From CAYXTW01 sp964452645 (GTDB lineage: Bacteria; Zixibacteria; MSB-5A5; GN15; PGXB01), in NCBI GenBank assembly GCA_964452645.1, contig CAYVMO010000003.1:62001-126000 (forward strand): DNA of 64,000 nucleotides, in the 5' to 3' direction. Within the stretch, counting starts at the first letter, position 1, and each line of letters opens with the position of its first letter. The notes below the pieces were generated by a model that did not search any database, was not told the DNA's origin, and saw only the letters and a program-made list of their open reading frames with translations. Below, piece after piece: positions 17,574 to 27,153 of the stretch. The position numbers were made by a program, and so were the translations under genes.

Positions 17574-19709
17574 TCATTTATTCGGGAAATAGAGTATAAA
17601 ATCGGTTCCCTTACCGACCGTCGAATTCACTTCCAAGGTCCCGCCATGGGCGGCGATAATTCTTTCGACGACCACCAGACCGAGGCCGGTTCCGGTGTCT
17701 TTGGTCGTGTAATATCGGTCGAATATTCGGGCGAGGTTTTCTTTTTTGATTCCCTGCCCGTTATCGGAAACAGTAATCGCCAGGTAGTCTCTTTTCTTGA
17801 AAGAGGGCCGTCCGATTTTTCCGGTCACATGAATCGTTCCGCCCTTATCCATAGCATCGACGCAGTTCAAAAACAGGTTTAAGAATACTTCGAGGATTTG
17901 GTTTTTATTCATAATGATTTCGTAATTGCCGTCTTTGTATTCTTCGGAAAATGATACACTTTTTTTTCTGAATTCCGGACCGATTAACTCCGAGGCTCTT
18001 TTGATTATCTGCCGGATATCTTTAATCTCGGTTTCGTATTTATGCGGTTTGGAAAAATCGACGAGTTCTTTGACCAGATCATTCAACCGATGTATTTCTT
18101 CTTCCGCCATGCCGAAGAAGTTTGCGTCCTCGGCAACGGCCGGATATTTTTCGCGAAGAATCTGTATCCATCCCTTAATATTAGTCAACGGCCGGCGCAG
18201 ATCATGCGAGATTTCGGATATCATGTTACCCATGGTCAGGAGACGGGTAGCGTTAAGCAGTGCTTTTTCCCGCTCATATATTCCCGAAGCCTGGGAAATA
18301 ATCAGCCGCGCCAGTGATAATTCCTGATTTGTATATGGTCTGTTGTTTTCCGAACCGATGCAGAAGACGTGCTTTAATTCGCCTTCCTGTATGACCGGAA
18401 GAGCGGTAAAATTCTCCCCCGGTTTGGGGTAGGCCGGACAGTCGGCGATTTTTTCGGCAAGATAGGCCGACAGAGTCGGAATATCATTGGGATCGATTTT
18501 ATCCAAAGCCAGATCCTGGAGTGTGATTTCGTTGCTTTCGATTTTTTCCAGATTAATCGAGCCGCTTTCGGTCAACGGAATATCGGTTCCGACAGCGCCC
18601 ACCGGACGCAGGCAATTCTGAACCGGGTACCATTCGAACCACAGGGCATAATCGACCGGCATCAGTTTTTTAATATTTTCGAAAATGGCGTTGCGCATGG
18701 CCGAAGCCGAGCCGACCGTGGAGAGTTTTTGCGAGAGTTCGAAAAGAATGGAGAATTCTTTCAGTTTTTTCAGGTTGTCCTCGAACTGGCGGGCGTCATC
18801 GATCGCCACGGCCGCCTGCGAGGCGAAAGTCGCGGCCAATTTCAAATCATGATTACTGAAAACCTGACCGTCTTTCTTGTTGGCGAGATTAATCACACCG
18901 AGAACGCGATTGGTAATTTTGAGGGGAAGACATAAAAGCGATGCCGACGTATATCTTTCCCGATTGATGCGCTTGAAGCGTTCATCTTTTTCGACGTTTT
19001 TAACGATTAAGGCCTCGCCCGATTTTGCCACATAACCGGCGATTGAGGAACCGATCGGCAGCTTTACGGTTTTGGTTAATTTCGGGTCAAGGCCGATTGA
19101 AGCTTCGATCGTCAGATATTCATTGGTCGGGCTGATAAGCATTACCGAGCCGATTTCAGCCTGGGTAACTCCGGCGGCAAGCCTGACAATTTTATTCAGG
19201 AGTTCTTTAAGGTCGGCGGTATGCGCCAGTGACTTGCCGGCCTCGTATAGCGCGTTGATTTCCTCGACATAGTTATTGAGGTGCAGGTTGGCGATTTTAA
19301 GGTCTTCCAGTAATTTCTTTCGAGACAGGTTCGCTTCTCTAATTTCGAGACCTCGTTTGACGGAGATTTCGAGCTGGGCGAATTCGACCGGCTTCAAATG
19401 GTACTCAAAGGCGCCGTGCCTGATCGCCTCAAGAGCCGATTCCAGCGAGGCGAAACCGGTCATTAGGATAATAATTATTTCCGGATCGATCTCTTTAGCG
19501 GTTTTAAGGATATCCAGCCCGGATATATCCGGCATTTTGATATCGGTGACAATAAGGTCAAATGGCTCATTTTTGATTTTTTCGACTGCCTCAACCGATG
19601 ACTGCGTGGTCGAGACATTATAACCGCTGCCGGAAAATAATTCATACAGAGACTCGCACATCCGGGCTTCATCATCTATGACCAGTATTTTCTCAGATTT
19701 GCCAATCAT
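17574..19709 (-). CDS. Sensor histidine kinase with N-terminal receiver and GAF domains
   Basis: A 711-residue soluble protein. The receiver domain (7-122) has Asp56 in VTDIKMPD. A helical linker is followed by a GAF domain (about 163-310, MLISPTNEYLTIEASIG...SIAGYVAKSGE), a second GAF-like segment (about 320-460), then HisKA with ISHDLRRPLTNIKG (His near 501), and HATPase_c with NCVDAMDKGG, DNGQGI and TGLGL. It has no transmembrane segment, so it senses cytosolic signals or receives phosphate through its receiver. It overlaps the preceding kinase gene by 17 bases and lies upstream of the NtrC-type regulator, so a phosphorelay between the three is the simplest reading. Confidence 0.93.
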   Translation of the reverse strand: MIGKSEKILVIDDEARMCESLYELFSGSGYNVSTTQSSVEAVEKIKNEPFDLIVTDIKMPDISGLDILKTAKEIDPEIIIILMTGFASLESALEAIRHGAFEYHLKPVEFAQLEISVKRGLEIREANLSRKKLLEDLKIANLHLNNYVEEINALYEAGKSLAHTADLKELLNKIVRLAAGVTQAEIGSVMLISPTNEYLTIEASIGLDPKLTKTVKLPIGSSIAGYVAKSGEALIVKNVEKDERFKRINRERYTSASLLCLPLKITNRVLGVINLANKKDGQVFSNHDLKLAATFASQAAVAIDDARQFEDNLKKLKEFSILFELSQKLSTVGSASAMRNAIFENIKKLMPVDYALWFEWYPVQNCLRPVGAVGTDIPLTESGSINLEKIESNEITLQDLALDKIDPNDIPTLSAYLAEKIADCPAYPKPGENFTALPVIQEGELKHVFCIGSENNRPYTNQELSLARLIISQASGIYEREKALLNATRLLTMGNMISEISHDLRRPLTNIKGWIQILREKYPAVAEDANFFGMAEEEIHRLNDLVKELVDFSKPHKYETEIKDIRQIIKRASELIGPEFRKKSVSFSEEYKDGNYEIIMNKNQILEVFLNLFLNCVDAMDKGGTIHVTGKIGRPSFKKRDYLAITVSDNGQGIKKENLARIFDRYYTTKDTGTGLGLVVVERIIAAHGGTLEVNSTVGKGTDFILYFPNK

Positions 19710-21828
19710 GCTCGGTATCCGTTTGTTCTATCGGCAATCTTATCCGAAAACATCCGCCCTTATCGGTATTGTAAAAATCGATAATTCCATTGTGGTTTTT
19801 AATGATACCGAAACAGACGGATAAGCCCAGTCCGGTTCCGGAACCGCTTTCGCGAGTAGTAAAGAAGGATTCGAAAATATGCGGTATATGTTCTTCCCGG
19901 ATACCGGGTCCGGTGTCTTCAAAAGTTATCTGAACGGTTTGGGCGCGGGGGGCTGTCTTGACTGAAATTTCGCCGCCACCCGGCATGGCCTCTATAGCAT
20001 TATTAATCAAATTAATAAATACCTGCTTCAAACCGTCGGCCCAGGCGACTATTTCGGGGAGTGGTTTATTTACCCGAAACGCTATCTTAATATTCGATGA
20101 TTTTAGTCGTTGACTGCTCAGGGCGATAACTTCTCGGATAGTCTTCGTCAGATCCAGCTTGCTAAATTTGATATGCATCGGCCGCGCCATGTTCAGCAAT
20201 TGCTTGACTATCGCCGAGATTCTGTCTATTTCCTGACGGATAATATCGATATATTCATTGCCTTTGTTTTTTTTGTCTACCGACCGTGTCAGAAGTTGCA
20301 AGTAATTATTGATTATACCAAGGGGATTGTTGACCTCATGCGCCACTTTGGCCGAGAGTTCTCCGAGAACGGCCAGTCGTTCGGTTTGAAGCAAAAGTCG
20401 CTGGATTTTCTGAAGCTTGTCCAGAGCCTCCCTTTCCGATTCGTAAAGCCTTGCATTTTCAATCGAGACGGCGGTTTGATTGGCGAGGATAGAGAGAAAC
20501 TCGATATCTTCATCATGAAACGGCTGTCCCGATTCTTTGCCCGATATAATCAGAAGGCCGCGAAGTTTCGTCTGAAAAATCAGCGGAACTATCAGGCCGT
20601 CGACAAAATACGTTCCTAATTTCAGCTTACCCACGCCCGGCAATTTATTTTCGATACTCCCGATATAGACAGGCCGATTGTAGTCGGTAATATATTTTCC
20701 GAATTCGCCAACAGGATCGAGTAATAATTTTTTCCTGGGAAAGGGCGCAGCGCCTTTGCTTCTGGCCAGCTGGAATTCCTTCTTTTCAGTTTCGACAGGA
20801 AGATATAAGGCCCCTTTGGCCGCGCCCATCTGACCCAGCGATGTCAGGATGAAAGAATCCAGGAGGGTTTCATAATTTAAGACAGCGTTGAAATTGCGGC
20901 TGAGCTCGAAAATCGTGTAAAGATCAAAAATCCGGCGTTTGAGCTGGCGATTGGCCCTGGTAAGCTCGACAGTTCTTTCCTCGACCAAAAGCTCCAATTC
21001 CTGATGCGCCTTTTGCAGAAGTTCCTCGGCCTGCTTACGAACGGTAATTTCCATGAAGGAAACGAAATCGGCATTACTCCCGTTGTACTCGACCGTTTTT
21101 GAATACTGGTCAATCCACTTTATTTTTCCCGATTTGGAAATTATTCGGTATGAATATCGAGCAACCACATCGGTTTCGCCCGCCTGCTTTTTGCGAGCCT
21201 GTTTCAATACGAAAGCTCGATCTTCAGGATGCAGCACTTCGGCAAACCGGTTAGGTTTCCAGGCCAGTATCTCTTCAACTGAATATTCGAGAAGTTCGGC
21301 GGCGGCATTGTTGACATATTTAATCAAACCATCCTGGATAATAGCCATGGCCAGAATATCCTGCTCGGATAAAAGGCGGAATTTCCCTTCGCTTTCGCGG
21401 AGGGCATTTTCCGCCAATTCGCGCTGAGAAATATCGCGGGCATAGGCGCAGATATACTGCCGATCATTAAACGACAAATGATTGGAGGTGATTTCGACCG
21501 GGAAAATGCGACCGTCTTTCGTTCGATGTTTTGATTTTGCCGTGGTACTGCCCTGCTCGTGCAACTCATCCCACTTCTTCGCCCAGACATCTTCGTTAAA
21601 TTCAGTATCAAAATCAAAGACTTTCATGATGAGCATTTCTTCGCGCGTATATCCGAGCGTATCGCAAGCGGCGTTGTTAACATAGAGAATTTCGCCGTTT
21701 TGCCCGATCCAGAAAACGGAATCGGAGACGCGGTCGATATAGAATTGGGTGAGCTGCTGTTTGTCTTCTTTGTGCAGGATATCAGTCTTTTTTACGGTAT
21801 CCGATTTGTTTTTATTTTTTTCAGTCAT
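19693..21828 (-). CDS. PAS-PAS-GAF sensor histidine kinase
   Basis: A 711-residue soluble kinase. There are two PAS domains (about 27-140 starting DSVFWIGQNGEILYVNNAA, and 150-270), a coiled-coil joint, a GAF domain (about 330-465, GAAKGALYLPVETE), HisKA with AHEVNNPLGIINNYLQLL (His near 498) and HATPase_c with INNAIEAMPGGG, EDTGPGI and GTGLGLS. The HEVNNP form of the H-box is typical of NtrB-like kinases that partner NtrC regulators. It overlaps folC upstream by 4 bases (ATGA) and the next kinase downstream by 17 bases, so all are co-transcribed. Confidence 0.93.
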   Translation of the reverse strand: MTEKNKNKSDTVKKTDILHKEDKQQLTQFYIDRVSDSVFWIGQNGEILYVNNAACDTLGYTREEMLIMKVFDFDTEFNEDVWAKKWDELHEQGSTTAKSKHRTKDGRIFPVEITSNHLSFNDRQYICAYARDISQRELAENALRESEGKFRLLSEQDILAMAIIQDGLIKYVNNAAAELLEYSVEEILAWKPNRFAEVLHPEDRAFVLKQARKKQAGETDVVARYSYRIISKSGKIKWIDQYSKTVEYNGSNADFVSFMEITVRKQAEELLQKAHQELELLVEERTVELTRANRQLKRRIFDLYTIFELSRNFNAVLNYETLLDSFILTSLGQMGAAKGALYLPVETEKKEFQLARSKGAAPFPRKKLLLDPVGEFGKYITDYNRPVYIGSIENKLPGVGKLKLGTYFVDGLIVPLIFQTKLRGLLIISGKESGQPFHDEDIEFLSILANQTAVSIENARLYESEREALDKLQKIQRLLLQTERLAVLGELSAKVAHEVNNPLGIINNYLQLLTRSVDKKNKGNEYIDIIRQEIDRISAIVKQLLNMARPMHIKFSKLDLTKTIREVIALSSQRLKSSNIKIAFRVNKPLPEIVAWADGLKQVFINLINNAIEAMPGGGEISVKTAPRAQTVQITFEDTGPGIREEHIPHIFESFFTTRESGSGTGLGLSVCFGIIKNHNGIIDFYNTDKGGCFRIRLPIEQTDTEHDWQI

Positions 21829-23108
21829 AAGATTTTTTTATGATTCGCCCAAAAATCGCCTACTGTAAAATGAGAACCGCAAATAATAACTATATCATTT
21901 CTATCGGCAGAATTTATGAGCCTTCGAGAAGATTCAACGATCGATTCGGAAATACGCAGATTGTTTTTCTTCCCGAAGCAGGCGGCGATATCTTCCGGTT
22001 CAGCGGTTCTGTCCGTGTTAAGCCGCATTATTTCTACTTTGCCGGCGATCGGACGAAGGTGGCGGACTGATTGTTCGAGATTCTTATTTTTAACGAATCC
22101 GACCACGATATCGGCCTTCCGACCGGGATAAAATTCGCGAAAACAGTCAGCCATCGCCTTGACTCCGGCCGGATTATGACCCACGTCAAGGATAACAGTC
22201 GGTTTACCGGGACGTTTTACTATCTGGAATCTTCCCGGCCAGTGTGCGGTTTTCAGGCCGCTGCGTATCGAGCTTTTATTTATTTTGTATCCAATCTCTT
22301 TGAGATATTCTACGGCTCGAATCGATAAAGCGGCATTCAAAATTTGATGCCGGCCCGGTAAAGATGTTCGCAGATTGCTTAGATTCAATGTTTCATGAAT
22401 ATAGTTGAATTTATGGGGGAAGCCATTGGGCGTGAAATTATCTCGTCTCATCAGGATAACGGGGGCGGGCCTGTTTCGGGCGACTCGTATTATTTCATTT
22501 CTCGGCTCCGGTTTCATCAAGCCAACCAGAATCGGGGTGTTCTTTTTTATGATGCCGGCTTTTTCGAAGGCTATTTTTTTTAGTGTGTCACCAAGAATGT
22601 TAACATGGTCGAATGAGATATCGGTGATTATCGACAACAATGGTGAGAGCGTATTGGTGGCATCCAGCCTGCCTCCGAGCCCGGTCTCGACAATGGCGAT
22701 ATCGACTTTGCACCGTGCGAACGTATAAAAGGCCAGCGCCGTGCAGACTTCGAAAAAGGTGATTTTGTTTCGCGATATGAGATACCTGTACTTGTTAATA
22801 AATGAAGTAACCTGCTGTTTACTTATCTGTTGACCGTCCACCCGAATTCTTTCGCGGAAATCAACCAGATGGGGAGAAGTGAATATGCCGGTCTTGTAGC
22901 CCGCCCGCCGCAGGATGGTCTCGATATAAACGGCCGTGGAGCCTTTACCATTGGTGCCGGCAATGTGAATTGACGGGTAATTATTGTGTGGATTACCCAT
23001 CCTGTCCAGGAATCTGGAAATATTATCCAGACCGAGTTTGATGCCGAAATGCTCGCGGTCCAGGATAAATTTTAAAGCTTTTTTGTAATTGCCCTTTGAT
23101 TCCGGCAT
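21825..23108 (-). CDS. folC: Folylpolyglutamate synthase / dihydrofolate synthase
   Basis: Adds glutamate to (dihydro)folates. The 427-residue Mur-ligase-like enzyme has the ATP loop GTNGKGSTAVYIETIL near residue 50, IAIVETGLGGRLDATN, SFDHVNILG, and the C-terminal ligase domain with VILDVGHNPAGVKA. It starts 3 bases after accD ends and overlaps the sensor kinase downstream, as in the accD-folC pairs of many bacteria. Confidence 0.96.
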   Translation of the reverse strand: MPESKGNYKKALKFILDREHFGIKLGLDNISRFLDRMGNPHNNYPSIHIAGTNGKGSTAVYIETILRRAGYKTGIFTSPHLVDFRERIRVDGQQISKQQVTSFINKYRYLISRNKITFFEVCTALAFYTFARCKVDIAIVETGLGGRLDATNTLSPLLSIITDISFDHVNILGDTLKKIAFEKAGIIKKNTPILVGLMKPEPRNEIIRVARNRPAPVILMRRDNFTPNGFPHKFNYIHETLNLSNLRTSLPGRHQILNAALSIRAVEYLKEIGYKINKSSIRSGLKTAHWPGRFQIVKRPGKPTVILDVGHNPAGVKAMADCFREFYPGRKADIVVGFVKNKNLEQSVRHLRPIAGKVEIMRLNTDRTAEPEDIAACFGKKNNLRISESIVESSRRLINSADRNDIVIICGSHFTVGDFWANHKKIL

Positions 23109-23111
23109 AAT

Positions 23112-23951
23112 TTAAGAGAGAAAATATTTAAGAAGTCCGGCGATCGTATTCCGAAGCTGACTTCGTTCGACGATTTTATCCAGGAAGCCTTTTTCGAGGA
23201 AAAACTCGGACGATTGAAAACCTTCGGGAAGGTCCTGTCCGATTGTCTGCTGGATGACGCGCGGTCCGGCAAAACCGAGAAGCGCCTTCGGTTCGGCGAT
23301 TATGACATCACCGAGGGAAGCATAGCTGGCCATAACGCCGGCCGTAGTCGGATTGGTCAGAACGGATATGAAGGGGATTTTCTTTTCGTTCTGAACTGCC
23401 AGCAGGGCTGATGTTTTGGCCATTTGCATCAGTGATAAAATCCCCTCCTGCATCCGGGCACCGCCGGAGCAGGAGACTATTACCAGCGGGATATTTCGGT
23501 CAATGGAACGCTCGATAGCCCGGGCGATTTTTTCGCCGACGACCGAACCCATCGAACCGCCGATAAAACTGAAATCCATAATAGCAAAAGAGACTTCGAT
23601 GGAGTCGATGCTCCCGATCCCGGCGGTAACAGCATCTTTAAGACCCGATTTTTCCTGGGCGGCTTTGATTCTTTCGGGATATTTCTGGGAATCCTTGAAC
23701 CTGAGGGGATCATCGGATTTCAGATTGACATCATATTCTTCCAGTTTGCCGTCGTCGAGGATAATATTTATATATCTGCGGCTTGGAATTCTGAAATGAA
23801 AACGGCAGTTGATACATACCCAGAAGTTGGCATCGAGCTGTTTATTATAAAAAATTTCGCCGCATTCCGGACATTTCGACCACAATCCGTCGGGGATTTC
23901 CTTTTTTTCGATGCCGGTCAAGCCGGATTTGTCTTTTCTGAACCAAGCCAT
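23112..23951 (-). CDS. accD: Acetyl-CoA carboxylase carboxyltransferase subunit beta
   Basis: Beta subunit of the carboxyltransferase that makes malonyl-CoA for fatty acid synthesis. The 279-residue protein has the N-terminal zinc ribbon (Cys27, Cys30, Cys46, Cys49) and the crotonase-like core (FSFIGGSMGSVVGEKI, VSCSGGARMQEG, NPTTAGVMASYASLGD, GFAGPRVIQQT). The partner accA is not in the window. It begins 1 base after rimI ends. Confidence 0.97.
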   Translation of the reverse strand: MAWFRKDKSGLTGIEKKEIPDGLWSKCPECGEIFYNKQLDANFWVCINCRFHFRIPSRRYINIILDDGKLEEYDVNLKSDDPLRFKDSQKYPERIKAAQEKSGLKDAVTAGIGSIDSIEVSFAIMDFSFIGGSMGSVVGEKIARAIERSIDRNIPLVIVSCSGGARMQEGILSLMQMAKTSALLAVQNEKKIPFISVLTNPTTAGVMASYASLGDVIIAEPKALLGFAGPRVIQQTIGQDLPEGFQSSEFFLEKGFLDKIVERSQLRNTIAGLLKYFLS

Positions 23952-23952
23952 T

Positions 23953-24423
23953 TCAGTCTGTCTCTTTCAGGTTTTTCATCATTACCAGCACGTCCTCTTT
24001 GGGCAATCGATAATAATCAGGTTTTGTATACAGCTCCCTAAAGCCGAATTTTTTATATAGACTAATGGCGATCACATTGCTGGGCCGCACGTCCAAAAAA
24101 ATATATTCGCAATTCGCTTCTTTTACGATTTTCAAGATATTACTTAATAAGTTTTTGGCAATAGATTTTCTCCGGAAATCGGGTGCGACGGCAATATTAG
24201 CCAAACGGCTTTCGCCATAACCAATAGTATAAACGGCATAGGCGACTACGGATCCGTCAATTTCCCCGACAAGACCGTTAATCTCTTTGCTTTCAAGGAC
24301 TTCGCGGAAAGCGGAGGGCGGCCAGGGATCGGGAAAAATTAGATGTTCAAGCGCATTGATATCGATCAAATCACCTTCGCGCATAGGTCGGATTTTAAGA
24401 TTCTCTGGCTTCTCGATATCCAT
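23953..24423 (-). CDS. rimI: GNAT acetyltransferase, RimI-like
   Basis: A 156-residue GNAT-fold acetyltransferase. Acetyl-CoA loop region VAPDFRRKSIAKNLL (R/Q-x-x-G/A type), then YIFLDVRPSNVIAISLYKKFGFRE, which is the RimI signature. RimI acetylates the N-terminal alanine of ribosomal protein S18 in E. coli. The position directly after tsaB repeats the common tsaE-tsaB-rimI order. Substrate in this organism is inferred from family. Confidence 0.88.
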   Translation of the reverse strand: MDIEKPENLKIRPMREGDLIDINALEHLIFPDPWPPSAFREVLESKEINGLVGEIDGSVVAYAVYTIGYGESRLANIAVAPDFRRKSIAKNLLSNILKIVKEANCEYIFLDVRPSNVIAISLYKKFGFRELYTKPDYYRLPKEDVLVMMKNLKETD

Positions 24424-24428
24424 ATCGT

Positions 24429-25091
24429 TTATTTTCGGGCGATTGCGGGGAATGTCTGAATATATAGAGGTTCAAGCCGGGAGATATCGTCGCCTCCTGA
24501 TATTTTAAGCCGTTTTTGTCCGGCAATTATCAAATCATCAATCTCCGGTGCGAATTCGCTATGGTCGATTATTCTGAATCCGGACAGGTCCAATTTCTGT
24601 AAATCAAAATCGATCGCCATTATGTTCCCTTTTTCGCGCAAGGCCTTTATATCGGCTATTTTTAGGACTTTAATAGCGCCTTTATCGAATTGAGGCGAGT
24701 CGATGACGGCGCAATAGTATTCATCTCGCCGCGATGGAATCAACACAGCCGTTTTTCCGAATTGTTTAAACAGCCTTTCGGCTATACTTGAGAAGGTCGA
24801 GACACCAACCAGAGGCAGTTTTAAAGAAATGGCCAACGCTTTGGCTGATGCCAGACCGACCCGCAGTCCGGTAAATGAGCCGGGTCCGGTGGAGACAACA
24901 ATGCCGGTCAGTTGCGATTTTTCGACATTGTTTTTCTTCAGGACTTTATCGATCAATACAAAAATAAATTCGGCGTGGCGGAAGCGATCTTTGTTCTCGA
25001 CCGAATCGACCTCGCCGGAAGGAAGCGACAGCCCGACACGGAGCACGGAGGTGGCACTGTCGATGGCGAGTATGTACGGCTTTGTATTCAT
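24429..25091 (-). CDS. tsaB: tRNA threonylcarbamoyladenosine biosynthesis protein TsaB
   Basis: TsaB forms the TsaB-TsaD-TsaE complex that adds t6A to position 37 of ANN-decoding tRNAs. The 220-residue ASKHA-fold protein starts YILAIDSATSVLRVGL and has STGPGSFTGLRVGLASAKALA, the family hallmark, and VLIPSRRDEYYCAV. It sits between tsaE and rimI. tsaD is not in the window. Confidence 0.95.
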   Translation of the reverse strand: MNTKPYILAIDSATSVLRVGLSLPSGEVDSVENKDRFRHAEFIFVLIDKVLKKNNVEKSQLTGIVVSTGPGSFTGLRVGLASAKALAISLKLPLVGVSTFSSIAERLFKQFGKTAVLIPSRRDEYYCAVIDSPQFDKGAIKVLKIADIKALREKGNIMAIDFDLQKLDLSGFRIIDHSEFAPEIDDLIIAGQKRLKISGGDDISRLEPLYIQTFPAIARK

Positions 25092-25117
25092 ACTTTAATA
25101 TAGACAAAATATAAGAG

Positions 25118-25561
25118 TTACTCTTCAATAAATGTAAGAGAGATTTTTCTCCGGGTATCGCCGGTAATTTCCATAAAAATCTCGATTCTTTTTTCGGGCA
25201 GGAGATTATGTGCCTTTTCGCCCCATTCTACGACGATAATCCCGTCTCGGAGAAGATAGTCATCCCATCCGATTTCGTATAGTTCGGAATTGTCTTTCAT
25301 CCGATATAAATCGAAATGATAAAGCGGATTCGGTCCGGGATACTCATTGACCAGTGTAAACGACGGCGATTTGATATCATCTTCTCTGACGCCCATCCCG
25401 AGAGCGATCCCTTTAATGAATGTAGTTTTGCCGGCACCCAGACAACCGGAAAAAACGGCAACATCACCGTTCCGCAGAATCTTCGAAAATACTCTTCCGG
25501 CGTCAATTGTTTGTTGCGGCTTGTCGGTCGTCAAGACCTGATTTTGTCTGCCGGTAATCAT
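25118..25561 (-). CDS. tsaE: tRNA threonylcarbamoyladenosine biosynthesis ATPase TsaE
   Basis: Small P-loop ATPase of the t6A complex. 147 residues, Walker A GCLGAGKTTFIKG (39-51), SPSFTLVNEYPG, HFDLYRM and VVEWGEKA, all family signatures. It overlaps the stop of porX by one base. Confidence 0.96.
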   Translation of the reverse strand: MITGRQNQVLTTDKPQQTIDAGRVFSKILRNGDVAVFSGCLGAGKTTFIKGIALGMGVREDDIKSPSFTLVNEYPGPNPLYHFDLYRMKDNSELYEIGWDDYLLRDGIIVVEWGEKAHNLLPEKRIEIFMEITGDTRRKISLTFIEE

Positions 25562-27111
25562 TACTTGGGTGACATTATGGCGATCGGAACAACCATCTCT
25601 TCCAGCGAAATTCCGCCATGCTGGAAGGAATTGTTGTATTGTCTTATATACTCATTGTAATTATTGGGATAGACAAAAAAGAAATCTTCTTTGGCGATCA
25701 GGTAGGTGGTCGCCAATCCGAATTCCGGCAGACGATATTGACTCGGATTTTTTATTAGCCAGGCGTCCTTGGGATCGCAATTGAGATTATCGCCGTATTT
25801 GTAGCGGAGGTTGGTGGAAGTGTCGCGTCGGCCATGAGCCATAGTTCCCCGCGAACAGAGGACGGAGCCATGGTCGGAGGTGATAACCACCGTAAAATCA
25901 CGCTTGGCGAATGACTTGATTATCTCGAACAGCGGTGAATGTATAAACCAGCTTTTCATTAAGGAACGGAAAGCGGCTTCGCTGCCGGCGATTTCCTTGA
26001 GAATAACATCGTTGGAACGGCCGTGGGCCAGAATATCCAGAAAATTAAAGACAAATGTGACCATGTTAGATTGGTAATAATCACCGATTCGTTTGGCCAG
26101 TGCAATGCCTTCGGTATTATCATATATTTTTTCATAGCGTAATCCGCCGCTCGCTATTTTGACGGCGCTGGTTTTGAGAAACTCGGAAAGCAGAATATCT
26201 TCTTTTCGATTCAGAGAGCCTTCGCTGCCTTCTTTGTAAATATCGGGATGTGCCCGGGCGATATCGGACGGAAATTTACCGGCAAAAAGAGCATTACGGG
26301 CAAAGGGGGTGGCACTGGGCAGGATTGAAAAATAAGTGTCGCGCGTAATATTATAAAATTCAGCGACGAGCGGTTCGACCGCCATCCATTGATCGAGCCG
26401 CATACAGTCGACGACGAGAAGGAGTACTTTTGCGCCGCCTTTCAAAATCGGGATGACGTATTTCTTAAGAAGTTTGGGGGAGATGGTCGGGCCGTTTTCC
26501 GACGATATCCAGTTTAAATAATTTTTTTCGAGATATTTTAAATATTCATTATTCCATTCTTTGCGTGTTCCGTTATGTGTCTCCAGAAGACCGGGATCGG
26601 GATTCTCGTCGAGTTCCAAATCCCAACGGGCCAGAATAAATGCCGCTTCCATCCAGTCTTCCGGTTCCATAGCACCATATAGCTTTTGATTAAAGCGATT
26701 TATTTCGGTGATATATCGTTTCATCTGGCTTTCGGAGACTATTTTTTTCGTATCAAGAATTCTTTTGGCAACCATAAGGACCTGGGAGGGATTGACCGGT
26801 TTGGTAAGGTAATCGGCTATTTTCTGCCCGATAGCTTCCTCCATCAGCGATTCCTCTTCGGATTTGGTTACCATCACGACCGGCAGGTGCGGTTTGATTT
26901 CCTTGATTTCCTCAAGAGTTGTCAAGCCGTCCTTACCCGGCATCATCTCATCAAGAAGAACCAGATCAAAGCCGTCATCACGAACCTTCAGCAGAGCATC
27001 TTCGCCCGATATCGCTTCCTCGACGTCGAAACCTTTTTGCTTCAGGAACAGAATATGCGGTTTCAAAGAATCGATTTCGTCGTCGACCCATAAAATCTTC
27101 TTCTTCATCAT
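25561..27111 (-). CDS. porX: PorX-type response regulator with PglZ domain
   Basis: A 516-residue protein. The receiver domain (4-120) has ILWVDDEIDSLKPHILFL and Asp54 in LLDEMMPG; the segment VTKSEEESLMEEAIGQKIADYLTKPVNPSQ is, by memory, very close to Bacteroidota PorX. A helical linker leads to a PglZ domain of the alkaline-phosphatase superfamily (about 220-510: VLLLVVDCMRLDQW, SATPFARNALFAG, ITSDHGSVL, MAHGRR). PorX is known as the regulator of type IX secretion genes, and its PglZ domain has phosphodiesterase activity. Here it follows a cognate-looking membrane histidine kinase by 42 bases. T9SS cargo is encoded nearby. PorX assignment is strong; the regulon is inferred. Confidence 0.93.
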   Translation of the reverse strand: MMKKKILWVDDEIDSLKPHILFLKQKGFDVEEAISGEDALLKVRDDGFDLVLLDEMMPGKDGLTTLEEIKEIKPHLPVVMVTKSEEESLMEEAIGQKIADYLTKPVNPSQVLMVAKRILDTKKIVSESQMKRYITEINRFNQKLYGAMEPEDWMEAAFILARWDLELDENPDPGLLETHNGTRKEWNNEYLKYLEKNYLNWISSENGPTISPKLLKKYVIPILKGGAKVLLLVVDCMRLDQWMAVEPLVAEFYNITRDTYFSILPSATPFARNALFAGKFPSDIARAHPDIYKEGSEGSLNRKEDILLSEFLKTSAVKIASGGLRYEKIYDNTEGIALAKRIGDYYQSNMVTFVFNFLDILAHGRSNDVILKEIAGSEAAFRSLMKSWFIHSPLFEIIKSFAKRDFTVVITSDHGSVLCSRGTMAHGRRDTSTNLRYKYGDNLNCDPKDAWLIKNPSQYRLPEFGLATTYLIAKEDFFFVYPNNYNEYIRQYNNSFQHGGISLEEMVVPIAIMSPK

Positions 27112-27153
27112 GACTTTTATTTCCCTCCTGATCTGTTCGTTCGTACCTTTGTA

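Noticed and set aside
25561..27111. PglZ as part of a BREX phage-defence locus
   Set aside because: The receiver domain in front and the overall match to PorX explain the gene. No brxC, pglX or brxL gene is present.
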